54,822 nt of DNA from contig CALMSL010000198.1 of the NCBI GenBank assembly GCA_937872445.1, forward strand, positions 1 to 54,822, written 5' to 3'. Below are positions 17,050 to 26,308 of the stretch, piece by piece. The notes below the pieces were generated by a model that saw only the letters and a program-made list of their open reading frames with translations, searched no databases and was not told the origin of the DNA. The position numbers and the translations under genes are program-made. Origin of the DNA: an uncultured Microbacteriaceae bacterium. GTDB lineage: Bacteria > Actinomycetota > Actinomycetes > Actinomycetales > Microbacteriaceae. Within the stretch, counting starts at the first letter, position 1. The number at the start of each line of letters is the position of its first letter.

Positions 17050-17990
17050 CAGTTGGCCCCCGAGAATTCTTTGCGTCGATTAACAGCGAAACGAGCAATC
17101 GCGTTGACAATGAAAGTGATGACGAACAGCACGAGTCCAGAGGCGATGAGCGTGTTGACTCCGATGCCGCTCGCTTCGGGAAACTGGAGCGCAATGTTGC
17201 CAGCGATCGTGTTGGGATTGCGGCTCGTGAGCAGAAAGAACGTGACGACGGCCGCTGGAGAGAGCACCATGGCGACAGCGAGGGTCTCTCCGAGTGCGCG
17301 GCCGAGGCCAAGCATCGCAGCGGAGATGATGCCGGGGCGGGCGAACGGGAGCACTGCGATGCGGATCATCTCCCAGCGAGTGGCGCCGAGGGCGAGCGCG
17401 GCTTCCTCGTAGAGCCGAGGAGTTTGCAGGAAAATTTCGCGGCACACCGCGGTCATGATGGGCAGCACCATGACTGCGAGCACGATGCCGACCGTGAGGA
17501 TCGTTCGCCCGGTTCCCGACACCTGACCACCGAAGAACGGGATCCAGCCGAGATTCAGGTTAAGCCATTTGTACAGCGGCTGCAGGGTGGGGGCGAGCAC
17601 TCCGATGCCCCAAAGTCCAAAGACGACTGATGGCACCGCAGCGAGCAGATCGACGATGTAGCCAAGCAGCTGGGCGATGCGTCGCGGGGCGTAATGCGAG
17701 ATGAAAAGAGCTACACCGATCGAAATCGGAATCGCGAAGAGGAGGGCGATCGCTGCGGCCCAGACGGTGCCGAATACGAAGGGGAAGACGTAGGACCAGA
17801 AGCTGGGTGCTCCGTGCGGCAGTGTCCCCGGTGGGGCGACGAGAGCTGGCATACTCTGCACGAACAGAAAGATCGCGACCGCGGCGAGCACGACAAGGAT
17901 GACCGAACCAGCCAACAGGGTGCTCGTCGAGAAGACGCGGTCACCGGCGCGAACCTTCGTCCTGATGATGCCGATCTTGTCGGTGCTCAT
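17049..17990 (-). CDS. pstC: Phosphate ABC transporter permease
   Basis: A 313-residue permease paired with PstA. Six hydrophobic segments are visible, and the coupling loop LYEEAALALGATRWEMIRIAVLPFA contacts PstB. The start (ATG 17990) follows a 96-base gap after pstS that holds a 12-bp stem-loop, unlike the tight spacing of the rest of the operon. Confidence 0.96.
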   Translation of the reverse strand: MSTDKIGIIRTKVRAGDRVFSTSTLLAGSVILVVLAAVAIFLFVQSMPALVAPPGTLPHGAPSFWSYVFPFVFGTVWAAAIALLFAIPISIGVALFISHYAPRRIAQLLGYIVDLLAAVPSVVFGLWGIGVLAPTLQPLYKWLNLNLGWIPFFGGQVSGTGRTILTVGIVLAVMVLPIMTAVCREIFLQTPRLYEEAALALGATRWEMIRIAVLPFARPGIISAAMLGLGRALGETLAVAMVLSPAAVVTFFLLTSRNPNTIAGNIALQFPEASGIGVNTLIASGLVLFVITFIVNAIARFAVNRRKEFSGAN

Positions 17991-18038
17991 GTGGAATTCC
18001 TGCCGGATTCGTGACGGTGACTTAATGGTTTCAGCACA

Positions 18039-18072
18039 CTGGCTTGGGCTGCAGAGTCACAGCCCAAGCCAG
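18039..18072 (-). terminator. 12-bp perfect stem-loop between pstS and pstC
   Basis: CTGGCTTGGGCT pairs with AGCCCAAGCCAG around a 10-base loop. No T-tract follows on the minus strand, so it is more likely a partial terminator or an mRNA-stabilising structure that leaves pstS transcript in excess over pstCAB. Confidence 0.6.
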
Positions 18073-18086
18073 CTCGTGCACAGGCG

Positions 18087-19175
18087 CTACTTTATGGTAG
18101 CGATTGATGCGACGACCTTGGCGGCCAGTTCGCTCGAGATCGGAGCCGACTTTGCCTGAGCCGCGCCAGCTGCCTGGCCTTCTGCGCTCGCGACGTAGGT
18201 GGCGTAGGCCTTCACGAGGGTCGCGCGTGCAGCATCCGCGTAGGTCTGGCACACGATCATGTAGCTCACGAGCGCGATGGGCCAGCCGCCCGCGACAGCG
18301 CTCTTTCGGTCAATCGTGATAGCAAGGTCATTTGCCGGGCGACCGGTCGCGAGCGGCGACGCCCCGACGACGGCAGCGGCACCCTCGGTCGTGATGGCCT
18401 CGTAGGTGCCGCCGACCTTGAGTTGCGCGATCGACAGCGAGCCGGCAGCGGACTGGTCCGCGTAGCCGATGCTGTTCTGTGCGCTTGTGACTGCGCTCAC
18501 GACGCCCTGGTTACCCTTTGCCGCGTCACCGACCTTGAACGGCCAGGTCTGGCTCGTCGGAACACCCCATGCATCTGGGGCAACGGTCGCGAGGTAGTCG
18601 GTAAAGTTCTCCGTCGTGCCAGAGTCGTCAGAGCGGTGGACGACCACGATCGTGGCGGACGGCAGGGTGGTTCCCGCGTTCTGCGCAGCGATGGCTGGGT
18701 CGTCCCACTTCGTGATGGTGCCCTTGAAGATGCCCGCGATGGTCGGCGCGTCGAGCTTGAGGTCGGTGACGCCGGGCACGTTGTACACGACACCGATCGG
18801 CGAAATGTAAATCGGAAGGTCGATCGCCTTGCTGTCTGCGGCGCAGCCGACGAATTTGCCTGCAAGTTCGTCGGAACTGAGCGCAGCATCGGAACCGGCG
18901 AAGTCGGCGGAGCCGGCGATGAACGCCTTGCGTCCTGCGCCCGAACCCTGCGAGTCGTAGTTGACGGTGACGGCGGAGTTGGCGGTTTGGAAGCCAGCAG
19001 CCCACGCGGTCTGTGCGTTGGCCTGAGCCGATGATCCAATGCCATTGAGCGTGCCGGTGAGGGGGCTGGCGCTGCTGCCAAGGGGAGGCGTAGTTTCGTT
19101 GGCTGCGCACGATGAGAGCGCGAGGGCTCCCGCGAGAGCAATGGCGACAAGAGCGCCTGAGCGAGCTATCTTCAC
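18087..19175 (-). CDS. pstS: Periplasmic-type phosphate-binding lipoprotein
   Basis: A 362-residue solute-binding lipoprotein. Signal peptide 1-22 ends in the lipobox LSSC (Cys23). Phosphate-binding motifs GSSAQANAQ (about residues 47-55), GSGAGRKAFI and the mid-protein HRSDDSGTTENF match PstS. The GTG start at 19175 is supported by GAAGGGA ten bases upstream. It is the first gene of pstSCAB, preceded by a PHO box and a -10 element. Confidence 0.97.
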   Translation of the reverse strand: MKIARSGALVAIALAGALALSSCAANETTPPLGSSASPLTGTLNGIGSSAQANAQTAWAAGFQTANSAVTVNYDSQGSGAGRKAFIAGSADFAGSDAALSSDELAGKFVGCAADSKAIDLPIYISPIGVVYNVPGVTDLKLDAPTIAGIFKGTITKWDDPAIAAQNAGTTLPSATIVVVHRSDDSGTTENFTDYLATVAPDAWGVPTSQTWPFKVGDAAKGNQGVVSAVTSAQNSIGYADQSAAGSLSIAQLKVGGTYEAITTEGAAAVVGASPLATGRPANDLAITIDRKSAVAGGWPIALVSYMIVCQTYADAARATLVKAYATYVASAEGQAAGAAQAKSAPISSELAAKVVASIATIK

Positions 19176-19232
19176 TGTGTTCTGTTCCCTTCAGGGGTTC
19201 GAGGTGCTGGGCCGGTGCTGGCCCCACACAAG

Positions 19233-19238
19233 ATGCTA
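19233..19238 (-). promoter_or_regulatory. -10 box (TAGCAT) of the pst operon
   Basis: TAGCAT on the minus strand lies nine bases downstream of the nearest PHO half-site and about 58 bases before the pstS start. Confidence 0.5.
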
Positions 19239-19247
19239 GGAATGCAC

Positions 19248-19288
19248 GGTTAACGAGCATGCGCCCTAACGGTGAACGCGAGGTTAAC
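19248..19288 (-). promoter_or_regulatory. PHO box upstream of pstS
   Basis: On the minus strand GTTAACC (19288-19282) and GTTCACC (19277-19271) are spaced exactly 11 bases apart, and a further GTTAACC lies at 19254-19248. Direct repeats of this heptamer at 11-base periods are the known actinobacterial PHO box, bound by PhoP or RegX3. RegX3 is encoded in this window. Confidence 0.75.
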
Positions 19289-19310
19289 AGCTTCGAAAGA
19301 GTCGGGTCTC

Positions 19311-20267
19311 TCAGGCTTCCGACTTGGGGGAGTGTATTTCTACTGCCACGATCTCGGCGTCCGGCCGATCAAGGGAGACATGCAGCACGCTGAACGCTCC
19401 CGTCGACAGCGCGGCGGCATGCCGCAGCGCGCTACTCGGGTCTGTTTCGGTTTCGATTGCGACTGCTCCCACGATCTCGGGGATTACCGGTCCGTGGCTG
19501 CAGAGGACCACTGTCGACTTCTTCCTCAGCCTGCGACGCACGGTCTTGCCCACCTTGTTCGTGCCACGCTCGTAGGCGTCCTGGCTGATGTCTGGAGTCA
19601 CCGTGACGGGCAGATCGGTAAGCGCGGACAGCGGTTCCAGAGTCGCCCTGCAGCGTGCGGCCGTGCTGCTCACCAGTTTGGATGGGTGGAATGCCGCGAT
19701 TGCCGGGGCGATCGTTGTGGCCTGGATAAGTCCGCGGTGCAGGAGGGGGCGCGTCGAGTCGGGGCCGTCCCAGTTTCCTGGGGGAACGGCTTTACCGTGT
19801 CGGACCACGATGATGGCGAAAGTCCGCAAGGTTCCCGCGTCGACGAGTTCCGTGAACCGGTCAATCACTTCCCTGTCGCGCTCATAACTCAGCGCCTTGC
19901 GCGCTTTGTCGATCGGGAGCCAGTCCAGTGCCGCGATCTCCTGGTTCGGTGTGAACGTGGAGGCGGCAAGGGCGTCATCCTTCACCTCGCTGGCCCAGTA
20001 GTGCACAGTCTTGTCCCGACCCCCGTTGAGCGCGTAGTCGATCGAGCCGAGGGGAATGCCGAGGGCGACCCGGATGCCGGTCTCCTCCTCGATCTCGCGG
20101 ACGGCGGTTTGCGGCAGAGTTTCCCCTGGGTCGACTTTCCCTTTGGGGAGCGAAACGTCTGACCGATCCCCGCGATGCACGAGCAGGATTTCGATTTTCC
20201 CCTTCACCGACCGCCAGCACACCGCGCCGGCAGCGATCACGGTCGGATCCTTCGGATTCGCGCTCAC
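19311..20267 (-). CDS. NUDIX hydrolase fused to histidine phosphatase (MutT1-like)
   Basis: A 318-residue protein of two domains. Residues about 8-135 are a NUDIX domain with the box [22 protein letters not shown]. Residues about 165-310 are a phosphoglycerate-mutase-like domain with RHGKA and a second His in CSHGPV. This is the architecture of mycobacterial MutT1, which sanitises 8-oxo-dGTP and hydrolyses dinucleoside polyphosphates. The GTG start at 20267 overlaps the ppk stop by four bases (GTGA). Coupling to ppk suggests a role in polyphosphate or nucleotide balance. Confidence 0.92.
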   Translation of the reverse strand: MSANPKDPTVIAAGAVCWRSVKGKIEILLVHRGDRSDVSLPKGKVDPGETLPQTAVREIEEETGIRVALGIPLGSIDYALNGGRDKTVHYWASEVKDDALAASTFTPNQEIAALDWLPIDKARKALSYERDREVIDRFTELVDAGTLRTFAIIVVRHGKAVPPGNWDGPDSTRPLLHRGLIQATTIAPAIAAFHPSKLVSSTAARCRATLEPLSALTDLPVTVTPDISQDAYERGTNKVGKTVRRRLRKKSTVVLCSHGPVIPEIVGAVAIETETDPSSALRHAAALSTGAFSVLHVSLDRPDAEIVAVEIHSPKSEA

Positions 20268-22435
20268 CTGACTCCACTCCGTTTGCGGTTCGAGATCCTT
20301 CGCATGATCACATCCTGCAGGTCCTGCAGGTGCCCTCCGGTTTTTGTGACGCTGTAGCGAGTCCATTCCCCTGTCGAATCGAGCCACCACGACGCGGTTT
20401 TTTCCGACATGGCGAGGTCGAACAGCCATCCGATTTCGGTCAATTGGGCTGGGGAGGTGAGGCGGACGAGCGTTTCGATCCGGCGGTCGAGGTTGCGGTG
20501 CATGATGTCGGCACTGCCGATGAACACCTGTGGGTCGCCGTCGTTCACGAAGGAAAAGATCCGAGAGTGTTCCAGGTAGCGGCCCACGATGGAGCGCACC
20601 CGGATGTTTTCGCTCAGTCCTTCGACGCCGGGCCGCACGCTGCAGATTCCGCGCACCCACAAATCGATGGGCACCCCGGCCTGGCTGGCCCGGTACAGCG
20701 CGTCGATGATCGCCTCGTCGACGATGGAGTTCACTTTGATCCGGATGCCGCTCGGCAGGCCCTGGGCCGCGTTCTGGGTTTCCGTTCGGATGCGCTTCAG
20801 CAGCCCCTTGCGCAGGTGCATGGGGGCGACGAGCAGTCGTTTGAATTTCTTCTCGATCGCGTAGCCGGAGAGTTCGTTGAACAGTCGGGTGAGGTCTTTG
20901 CCGACCTGGTCATCCGCCGTGAGGATGCCGAGGTCTTCGTACACGCGGCTCGTCTTGGGGTTGTAGTTTCCGGTGCCGATGTGGCTGTAATGCTTCAGCT
21001 CGCCGTCCTCTTCGCGCACGACGAGGGCGAGCTTGCAGTGCGTCTTCAGCCCGACGAGGCCGTAGACGACGTGCACTCCGGCCTTTTCCAGCTTGCGCGC
21101 CCAGTTGATGTTCGCCGTTTCGTCGAATCGCGCCTTGAGCTCGACGATCGCGAGCACGGCTTTGCCTTCCTCCGCGGCGTTGATGAGCGCTTCCACGATC
21201 GGGCTGTCGCCGCTCGTGCGGTAGAGGGTCTGCTTGATGGCGAGCACGTTCGGGTCGCGGGCGGCCTGCTCGAGGAAGGCCTGCACGCTCGTGGCGAAGG
21301 ATTCGTACGGGTGGTGCAGCAGGATGTCCTGACGGGCGATCGAGGCGAACATGTCGGATTCGGCGTTCGGTTCACTCGGCATAAGCGCCACGCTCGTGGT
21401 GGGCACGTGTTTGCGGTACTTGAGCGCCGGGCGTTCGATGCGGAACACCTCGAACAGTCCGCCGAGATCCAGCGGTGCCGGGAGCCGGTACACCTCCTGC
21501 TCGGTGATGCCGAGTTCGCGCACGAGCAGTTCGAGGGTGCGCTCGTCCATGTCGTCGGTGATTTCGAGGCGGATGGGCGGCCCGAAGCGGCGGCGGAGCA
21601 GTTCGCGCTCCAGCGACTGGATGAGGTTCTCGGTCTCGTCTTCTTCGATCTCGAAGTCCTCGTTGCGCGTGACGCGGAACTCCTGGTGTTCGAGGATCTC
21701 CATCCCGGGGAACAGTTCCTCAAGGTGGTTCGAGACGAGGTCTTCGAGCGGGATGAAACGCAGCAGGCCGCGTTCGTCATCCGGAAGCTGCACGAAGCGG
21801 GGCAGCACGGGTGGCACCTTCAGCCTCGCGAATTCTTCTTTGCCGGTCTTTGGGTGGCGCACCCGGATGGAGAGGTTGAGGGAGAGCCCCGAAATGTAGG
21901 GGAACGGGTGCGCGGGGTCGACGGCGAGCGGCATGAGCACCGGGAAGATTCGGGTGGAGAAGATTTCGTCGATGCGTTCCCGGTCGGCGTCGTCGAGGTC
22001 GGCCCAGGTTTCGATGTGGATCCCCGCCTCGTCGAGGGCGGGTTTCACGAGGTCGCGGAACGCGGCGGCATGGCGGGCCTGCAGGATGTGCGCCTGCTCG
22101 CTGATGGCGGCGAGCGCGTCGAGCGGTTCGGTGCCGACGTTGGTGGGCACGGCGAGCCCCGTCATGATGCGCCGTTTCAACCCGGCGACGCGCACCATGA
22201 AGAACTCGTCCAGGTTGTTCGCGAAGATGGCGAGGAAGTTGACGCGTTCGAGGAGCGGAACCGTTTCGTCCTCGGCGAGTTCGAGCACGCGCTGGTTGAA
22301 GGCGAGCCAGCTGAGCTCGCGGTCGAGGAACCGGTCGGTTGGCAGGGTGCCGTCGTCGACCCAGGTCGAGTCGTAGTCGTCATCGAGACTGTCCGTGGCG
22401 AGCCCGGTGTCGTCGAGGTAACTCTCCGCATCCAT
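20264..22435 (-). CDS. ppk: Polyphosphate kinase
   Basis: A 723-residue enzyme that polymerises the gamma-phosphate of ATP into polyphosphate. It begins the PPK1 core with [18 protein letters not shown] (about residues 36-53). Later blocks include [41 protein letters not shown] and [14 protein letters not shown], with the autophosphorylated His expected in the KTHCK region. The gene lies between mshD (34-base gap) and the coupled mutT1-like gene. Neighbouring pst and pho genes make a phosphate-storage context. Confidence 0.96.
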   Translation of the reverse strand: MDAESYLDDTGLATDSLDDDYDSTWVDDGTLPTDRFLDRELSWLAFNQRVLELAEDETVPLLERVNFLAIFANNLDEFFMVRVAGLKRRIMTGLAVPTNVGTEPLDALAAISEQAHILQARHAAAFRDLVKPALDEAGIHIETWADLDDADRERIDEIFSTRIFPVLMPLAVDPAHPFPYISGLSLNLSIRVRHPKTGKEEFARLKVPPVLPRFVQLPDDERGLLRFIPLEDLVSNHLEELFPGMEILEHQEFRVTRNEDFEIEEDETENLIQSLERELLRRRFGPPIRLEITDDMDERTLELLVRELGITEQEVYRLPAPLDLGGLFEVFRIERPALKYRKHVPTTSVALMPSEPNAESDMFASIARQDILLHHPYESFATSVQAFLEQAARDPNVLAIKQTLYRTSGDSPIVEALINAAEEGKAVLAIVELKARFDETANINWARKLEKAGVHVVYGLVGLKTHCKLALVVREEDGELKHYSHIGTGNYNPKTSRVYEDLGILTADDQVGKDLTRLFNELSGYAIEKKFKRLLVAPMHLRKGLLKRIRTETQNAAQGLPSGIRIKVNSIVDEAIIDALYRASQAGVPIDLWVRGICSVRPGVEGLSENIRVRSIVGRYLEHSRIFSFVNDGDPQVFIGSADIMHRNLDRRIETLVRLTSPAQLTEIGWLFDLAMSEKTASWWLDSTGEWTRYSVTKTGGHLQDLQDVIMRRISNRKRSGVR

Positions 22436-22469
22436 TAGTAGATCATTGCACCAGGTGTTCGTTCAACGC

Positions 22470-23447
22470 TCATTGCGACGCCCGCAGGTACCGCACATCG
22501 ATCGTGTGTTGGGCGAATCCGTAGCGGCGGTAAAGGGCAAGGGCGGGCTCGTTGTCGGCCTCGACGTACAGTGCGGCCGTGCGGATGCCGCGTTCGGCGA
22601 GGCGGGCGAAACCGGCGTCCATGAGCACGCGCCCCAGGCCTTCGCCCTGACGGTCGGGGTCGATGCCGACAGCGTAGAACTCGCCAACCTGCTCGTGGCC
22701 GTCGGCTTCCTCCACTTTGAGCCAGCAGAATCCGATCATGTGCTCGCCGTCGCGCAGGATGAGGAAGTCGCCGGGATCGAACCAGGGCTCAGCTTTGCGG
22801 TCGTCGAGGTCGCGTTGGGTGAGGCCGCCCTGCTCCGGATGCGCGGCGAACGCGCGCGCGTTGAGGGCAAGCCAGGCGGCGTCGTCGACTCCAGGGCGGA
22901 ACGGGACTGTTGCCTGAGGGTGCTCCCTTCGAGACGCGCGCGGCGCGCGCTCCTCAGGGAGCGAGTCCCTGTCGGCTCCCTGAGGAGCGCGGAGCGCGTC
23001 TCGAAGGGAACCTGACAATTGGGCTTTCACTTCGAGACGGCCTCCGGCCTCCTCAGGGAGCGGAACTTCGGCACGCAGCTGCAGCAGCGTCCGCACCGGC
23101 TCGAACCCGAACCGCGCGGCGAGCGCCCGCGACGCCGGATGATCGCCGTGCGCCCACGCGAACGTCGCCGCCGGATGCTCGGCAAGAACCCGCGAGACAA
23201 GCGCCGCACCCTCCCCTGCGCCGCGGGCATCCGGGTCGATGACGAGCTCGAATTCATCCGGCCCGACGATCGCCGCGCCGACAAGCACGGACCCCGACTC
23301 GCTCACCAGAAGCGCCCGTTCGCCCCGACCGGCCTCCACGAGCGACTGGTCGGAGAACGGCGGCTGGCCGTCCGCCGCGCGCGCCCGCCCGATCAGCCCG
23401 GTCAGGGCCTCAGGACTGGACGGACTCGGCAACACGATCGCTCTCAT
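22470..23447 (-). CDS. mshD: Mycothiol synthase (GNAT), with repeat-encoded linker
   Basis: Acetylates the cysteine amine of Cys-GlcN-Ins, the last step of mycothiol synthesis. It has 325 residues and two GNAT domains: about 1-127, and 180-325 with the acetyl-CoA loop [14 protein letters not shown]. Residues about 128-174 are encoded by three copies of a palindromic repeat lying in frame in the interdomain linker. The frame stays open and both domains look intact, so the protein is probably functional. The ATG start at 23447 lies 38 bases inside the upstream regulator gene. The glnR-mshD-pst order resembles Mycobacterium Rv0818-Rv0820. Confidence 0.9.
   Translation of the reverse strand: MRAIVLPSPSSPEALTGLIGRARAADGQPPFSDQSLVEAGRGERALLVSESGSVLVGAAIVGPDEFELVIDPDARGAGEGAALVSRVLAEHPAATFAWAHGDHPASRALAARFGFEPVRTLLQLRAEVPLPEEAGGRLEVKAQLSGSLRDALRAPQGADRDSLPEERAPRASRREHPQATVPFRPGVDDAAWLALNARAFAAHPEQGGLTQRDLDDRKAEPWFDPGDFLILRDGEHMIGFCWLKVEEADGHEQVGEFYAVGIDPDRQGEGLGRVLMDAGFARLAERGIRTAALYVEADNEPALALYRRYGFAQHTIDVRYLRASQ
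22925..23062. repeat. Cluster of three palindromic (REP-like) units inside mshD
   Basis: Unit A (22925-22962) and unit B (22974-23008) are inverted copies sharing CCCTTCGAGACGCGC and GCGCTCCTCAGGGAGC. Unit C (23030-23062) repeats TTCGAGACG and CTCCTCAGGGAGC in the orientation of unit A with a different central hairpin. Each unit is itself a small imperfect hairpin. Similar units are typically intergenic in Microbacteriaceae genomes, from general knowledge. Confidence 0.75.
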
Positions 23448-24105
23448 CCTCGTCGTACACGTTGAACCGGTATCCGACGTTGCGCACGGTGCCGATGATG
23501 GACTCCTGATCTCCAAGTTTGGCGCGCAGGCGCCGCACGTGGACGTCGACGGTTCTGCTACCGCCGTAATAGTCGTAGCCCCACACCTCGCTGAGCAGCT
23601 GCTCGCGGGTGAACACCCGGCTCGGGTGGAGGGCGAGGAACCGCAGCAGCTCGAATTCCTTGTAGGTGAGGTCGAGCGCCTTGCCGCGCACTTTCGCCGA
23701 GTAGCTTGCCTCGTCGATCACGACGCCGCTCGCGCTGATCTTCGAACTCGCGCCCTTTTCCGACTTGCGCCCGATCGCGAACCGGATGCGGGCATCCACC
23801 TCCGCGGGCCCTGCCGTCGCGAGCACGAGGTCGTCGGCGCCCCACTCCGCGCTGACGGCGGCGAGCCCGCCCTCCGTCACGACGAGCAGCAAGGGGACGG
23901 AAAGGCCCGTCGCGTTCAGAATCTTGCACAGCGACTTCGCCCCGGCAAGGTCGACGCGCGCGTCCAGGAAGATCACGTCGCAACTGGGCGCATTCACGAG
24001 CTGGGCGGGTTCGGCGGGGATGGTCCTGACCTGATGCATCAGGAGCGAGAGCGCGGGCAGCACGTCGTTCGCCCCGTCGGGGGTGAGAATCAACAGCTGT
24101 GCCAC
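23410..24105 (-). CDS. OmpR-family response regulator, GlnR-like
   Basis: A 231-residue regulator. The C-terminal winged helix (about 130-225) is clear: [31 protein letters not shown], then [15 protein letters not shown]. The receiver domain is atypical: the usual acidic pair near residue 8 is absent (LILTPDG), although Asp48 is at the phosphoacceptor position. That is characteristic of actinobacterial GlnR-type orphan regulators of nitrogen genes. The GTG start at 24105 has GGGAGGA upstream and a TAGACT -10 box at 24132-24137. Its 3' end overlaps mshD by 38 bases, matching the mycobacterial gene order. Confidence 0.85.
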   Translation of the reverse strand: MAQLLILTPDGANDVLPALSLLMHQVRTIPAEPAQLVNAPSCDVIFLDARVDLAGAKSLCKILNATGLSVPLLLVVTEGGLAAVSAEWGADDLVLATAGPAEVDARIRFAIGRKSEKGASSKISASGVVIDEASYSAKVRGKALDLTYKEFELLRFLALHPSRVFTREQLLSEVWGYDYYGGSRTVDVHVRRLRAKLGDQESIIGTVRNVGYRFNVYDEDESDRVAESVQS

Positions 24106-24131
24106 AGGATCCTCCCGTTTCGAACGATCAC

Positions 24132-24137
24132 AGTCTA
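24132..24137 (-). promoter_or_regulatory. -10 box (TAGACT) for the GlnR-like gene
   Basis: TAGACT on the minus strand about 27 bases before the GTG start, leaving a short leader that includes a good ribosome binding site. Confidence 0.45.
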
Positions 24138-24167
24138 TTGGCGGGCCGGATAGGGCAGGATGAGACT

Positions 24168-24458
24168 GTGACGACCGACAACCACATCCGGGACCTCGAG
24201 GTGGGCACCGTCGTGCCCGTGTGGGTTCTCGCCGTCGTTGCGGCCGTCGTCATCGGCGTGGTCACACCCGGAGATGGCTACCTCGTCTGGTTGCCGATTG
24301 CGCTTGCCATCGCCGTGATCGCCACGTTCGCCATCCAGCTTTCCACCCTGACGCGGGAGGGCTTCGTGAATCGCGTGATGGCGTCGGTGGGTGGCGCGCT
24401 CGTGATTCTCGGATGCGCGACCGGGGTGCTTGCCCTCCTCGCCGTGACAAGCGGATAG
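24168..24458 (+). CDS. Small three-helix membrane protein
   Basis: A 96-residue protein with three hydrophobic segments (about 17-33, 38-56 and 70-92) and short charged ends. No family recognised. The GTG at 24168 gives the N-terminus [19 protein letters not shown]. An upstream ATG is possible but would overlap the glnR-like promoter. It is divergent from the regulator and is followed nine bases later by a very small membrane-peptide gene. Confidence 0.7.
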   Translation: MTTDNHIRDLEVGTVVPVWVLAVVAAVVIGVVTPGDGYLVWLPIALAIAVIATFAIQLSTLTREGFVNRVMASVGGALVILGCATGVLALLAVTSG

Positions 24459-24467
24459 GATTGACCC

Positions 24468-24578
24468 ATGGAACTCGCGCTGGAGCTTACGTTTGTCGGC
24501 CTTCTCGGGCTTGCGACGCTGGCCATCGCGTACGTGTCCGTCGTCGTGCTCTACAACCTGTTTCGCGGCCAGCGCTAG
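24468..24578 (+). CDS. 36-residue single-span membrane peptide
   Basis: ATG 24468 to TAG 24576-24578. The peptide is almost entirely one transmembrane helix (residues about 5-29) ending in LFRGQR, a positive C-terminus that predicts N-out/C-in or a membrane anchor. GGATAGGA lies upstream, and spacing to both neighbours is tight (nine and eleven bases), as in an operon. Function unknown. It is short enough to be missed by standard gene callers. Confidence 0.55.
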   Translation: MELALELTFVGLLGLATLAIAYVSVVVLYNLFRGQR

Positions 24579-24589
24579 GCAGCGCAGCC

Positions 24590-25201
24590 ATGCTGCAGGT
24601 GCCGGACGACCTCCCCTCTGAGCTTGCCCCGCTGTTCTGGCTCCTCGGGGTGTGGGAGGGTTCGGGCGTTCTCAACTACCCGGTGGGCGACGGGGTGCGC
24701 AACTACGAGTTCGGCCAGCGCGTGAGCTTCAGCCACGACGGCCTGCCCCACCTCAACTACAGCTCCTACACCTGGCTGCTCGATTCCGACGGCGATGAGC
24801 CGCTTCCGTCACCGCTCATGACGGAGGTCGGATTCTGGCGCCTCGCCCGACCCGCGACGGACGCCGACCCGGGTCCGGGGCTGTTGGCCGGTGTCGGTGA
24901 ACCGGCGTACCGGAATGCGGAGGCCGTGGAAACGCTGCGCAATGCGAACGGCGGATTCGATCTGGAAGTGTCCATCCTGCATCCGGGCGGGGTGAGCGAG
25001 CTGTACCTCGGCCAGGTGAAGTCCGCGCGCATCGACCTCGCAACCGATGCCGTGATGCGGTCGGCGAGCGCGAAGGAGCACACCGCGTCGACGCGCATGT
25101 ACGGGCTCGTCGACGAGCACCTGCTGTGGGCGTGGGATCTGGCCGCGCTCGGCCGCCCGCTTACGTCCCACGCGTCGGGGAGGCTCGCCCGTGTCGACTG
25201 A
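24590..25201 (+). CDS. Nitrobindin-like FABP/THAP4 heme-binding domain protein
   Basis: A 203-residue protein with the opening LAPLFWLLGVWEGSGVLNYP, the GxWxGxG signature of nitrobindin/DUF1794 beta-barrels. HPGGVSELYLGQV in the second half is also family-typical. These proteins bind ferric heme and react with NO or peroxynitrite. Mycobacterium has a homologue (Rv0813c) in the same neighbourhood as glnR and mshD. It overlaps ygfZ by 11 bases. Confidence 0.88.
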   Translation: MLQVPDDLPSELAPLFWLLGVWEGSGVLNYPVGDGVRNYEFGQRVSFSHDGLPHLNYSSYTWLLDSDGDEPLPSPLMTEVGFWRLARPATDADPGPGLLAGVGEPAYRNAEAVETLRNANGGFDLEVSILHPGGVSELYLGQVKSARIDLATDAVMRSASAKEHTASTRMYGLVDEHLLWAWDLAALGRPLTSHASGRLARVD

Positions 25202-26267
25202 GTTTCTTGATGTGGCGGGCGCCGTGGAGGGGTCCGGTCTCGACGCGGGAGTCGCCGCACACTACGGCAATCCGCTCGTCGAACAACGGGATCTCGCAGC
25301 GGGCAAAGCCATCGTGGACCTGTCGCATCGCGGCGTGATCACGGTGACCGGTCCGGATCGCCTCACTTGGCTCGACTCGGTGTCCAGCCAGCGGGTGTCA
25401 GGGATGGCGCCGGGCGACTCCGCGGAGCTGCTGCTGCTCGGGCAGACCGGCCGAATCGAGCACGACATCCGCGTGGTCGACGATGGGGTCGCTGCGTGGC
25501 TGCTCGTCGAGGGCAGCGAAACTGAATCGCTCGCACGGTGGCTTGACTCGATGCGATTCATGCTGAGGGTCGAGGTAGCCGACCGCAGCGCCGACTATGC
25601 CACGCTCGGGATGTTTGCGGCACCGCTCGTGGACGCGGCGGCCCCCAACGGCGTCCCGCTCGTGTGGCGGGACCCCTGGTCGGCCGTGGCCACGGGCGGA
25701 TATCAGTACGCGACGACCGAGCGGCATCCGGCGGCCGAATGGCGCTACCTCGAACTGCTCGTGGAGCGCTCGAGTCTGGGCGAGGCATCCGGGCTCCCTC
25801 ACGCTGGCCTGCTCGCACTCGAAGCGTTGCGCATCGCGGCCTGGCGGCCACGTTTCGGCACCGAAGTGGACGAAAAGACGATCCCCCACGAACTGGACCT
25901 GCTGCGTTCCGCCGTGCATCTGACGAAAGGCTGCTACCGCGGACAGGAGACGGTGGCGAAAGTTCACAACCTCGGGCACCCGCCGCGCCGCCTCGTCTTG
26001 CTTCACCTGGACGGTTCCGAGGGCGTGCTTCCTGCCAGTGGTGACGAGGTTCAGTTCGAAGATAAGGTCGTCGGCCGAGTGACGAGCGCTGCACGCCACT
26101 TCCAGTTGGGCCCGATCGCGCTCGCGGTTGTCAAGCGCATGACCGACCCGGATGCGGTGCTCACCATACCGGTGGACGGCGTAGTGGTCTCGGCAGCACA
26201 GGAGATTATCGTCCCGCCCACCGCAGGCGCCGTCGCGGGCGTCCCGCGGTTGCCCCGGCTTCGATAG
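25191..26267 (+). CDS. ygfZ: Folate-binding YgfZ/GcvT-like protein
   Basis: A 358-residue tetrahydrofolate-dependent protein that helps assemble or repair certain Fe-S clusters. The diagnostic motif KGCYRGQE (about residues 244-251) is intact. DLSHRGVITVTGPDRLTWLDSVSSQ near the N-terminus matches the GcvT-like fold. The GTG at 25191 lies inside the end of the upstream gene, indicating coupling. Confidence 0.92.
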   Translation: MSTEFLDVAGAVEGSGLDAGVAAHYGNPLVEQRDLAAGKAIVDLSHRGVITVTGPDRLTWLDSVSSQRVSGMAPGDSAELLLLGQTGRIEHDIRVVDDGVAAWLLVEGSETESLARWLDSMRFMLRVEVADRSADYATLGMFAAPLVDAAAPNGVPLVWRDPWSAVATGGYQYATTERHPAAEWRYLELLVERSSLGEASGLPHAGLLALEALRIAAWRPRFGTEVDEKTIPHELDLLRSAVHLTKGCYRGQETVAKVHNLGHPPRRLVLLHLDGSEGVLPASGDEVQFEDKVVGRVTSAARHFQLGPIALAVVKRMTDPDAVLTIPVDGVVVSAAQEIIVPPTAGAVAGVPRLPRLR

Positions 26268-26271
26268 CCGA

Positions 26272-26302
26272 GTTGTACATTTGACGGGTCAAAATGTGCA
26301 AC
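26272..26302. promoter_or_regulatory. Palindromic operator of decayed Phd-type locus
   Basis: GTTGTACATTTGAC (26272-26285) and GTCAAAATGTGCAAC (26288-26302) form a near-perfect inverted repeat six bases before the antitoxin ATG. This is the expected place for autorepression by a Phd/YefM antitoxin. Confidence 0.5.
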
Positions 26303-26308
26303 TTAGAC

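Noticed and set aside
20330-22438. A 702-codon open frame antisense to ppk
   Set aside because: It mirrors ppk almost exactly, shows no domain and has codon usage of a shadow frame in high-GC DNA.
22925-23062. CRISPR-like array because of repeated units
   Set aside because: Only three units, mixed orientation, no uniform spacers and no cas genes; the units are palindromic and lie in a coding frame.
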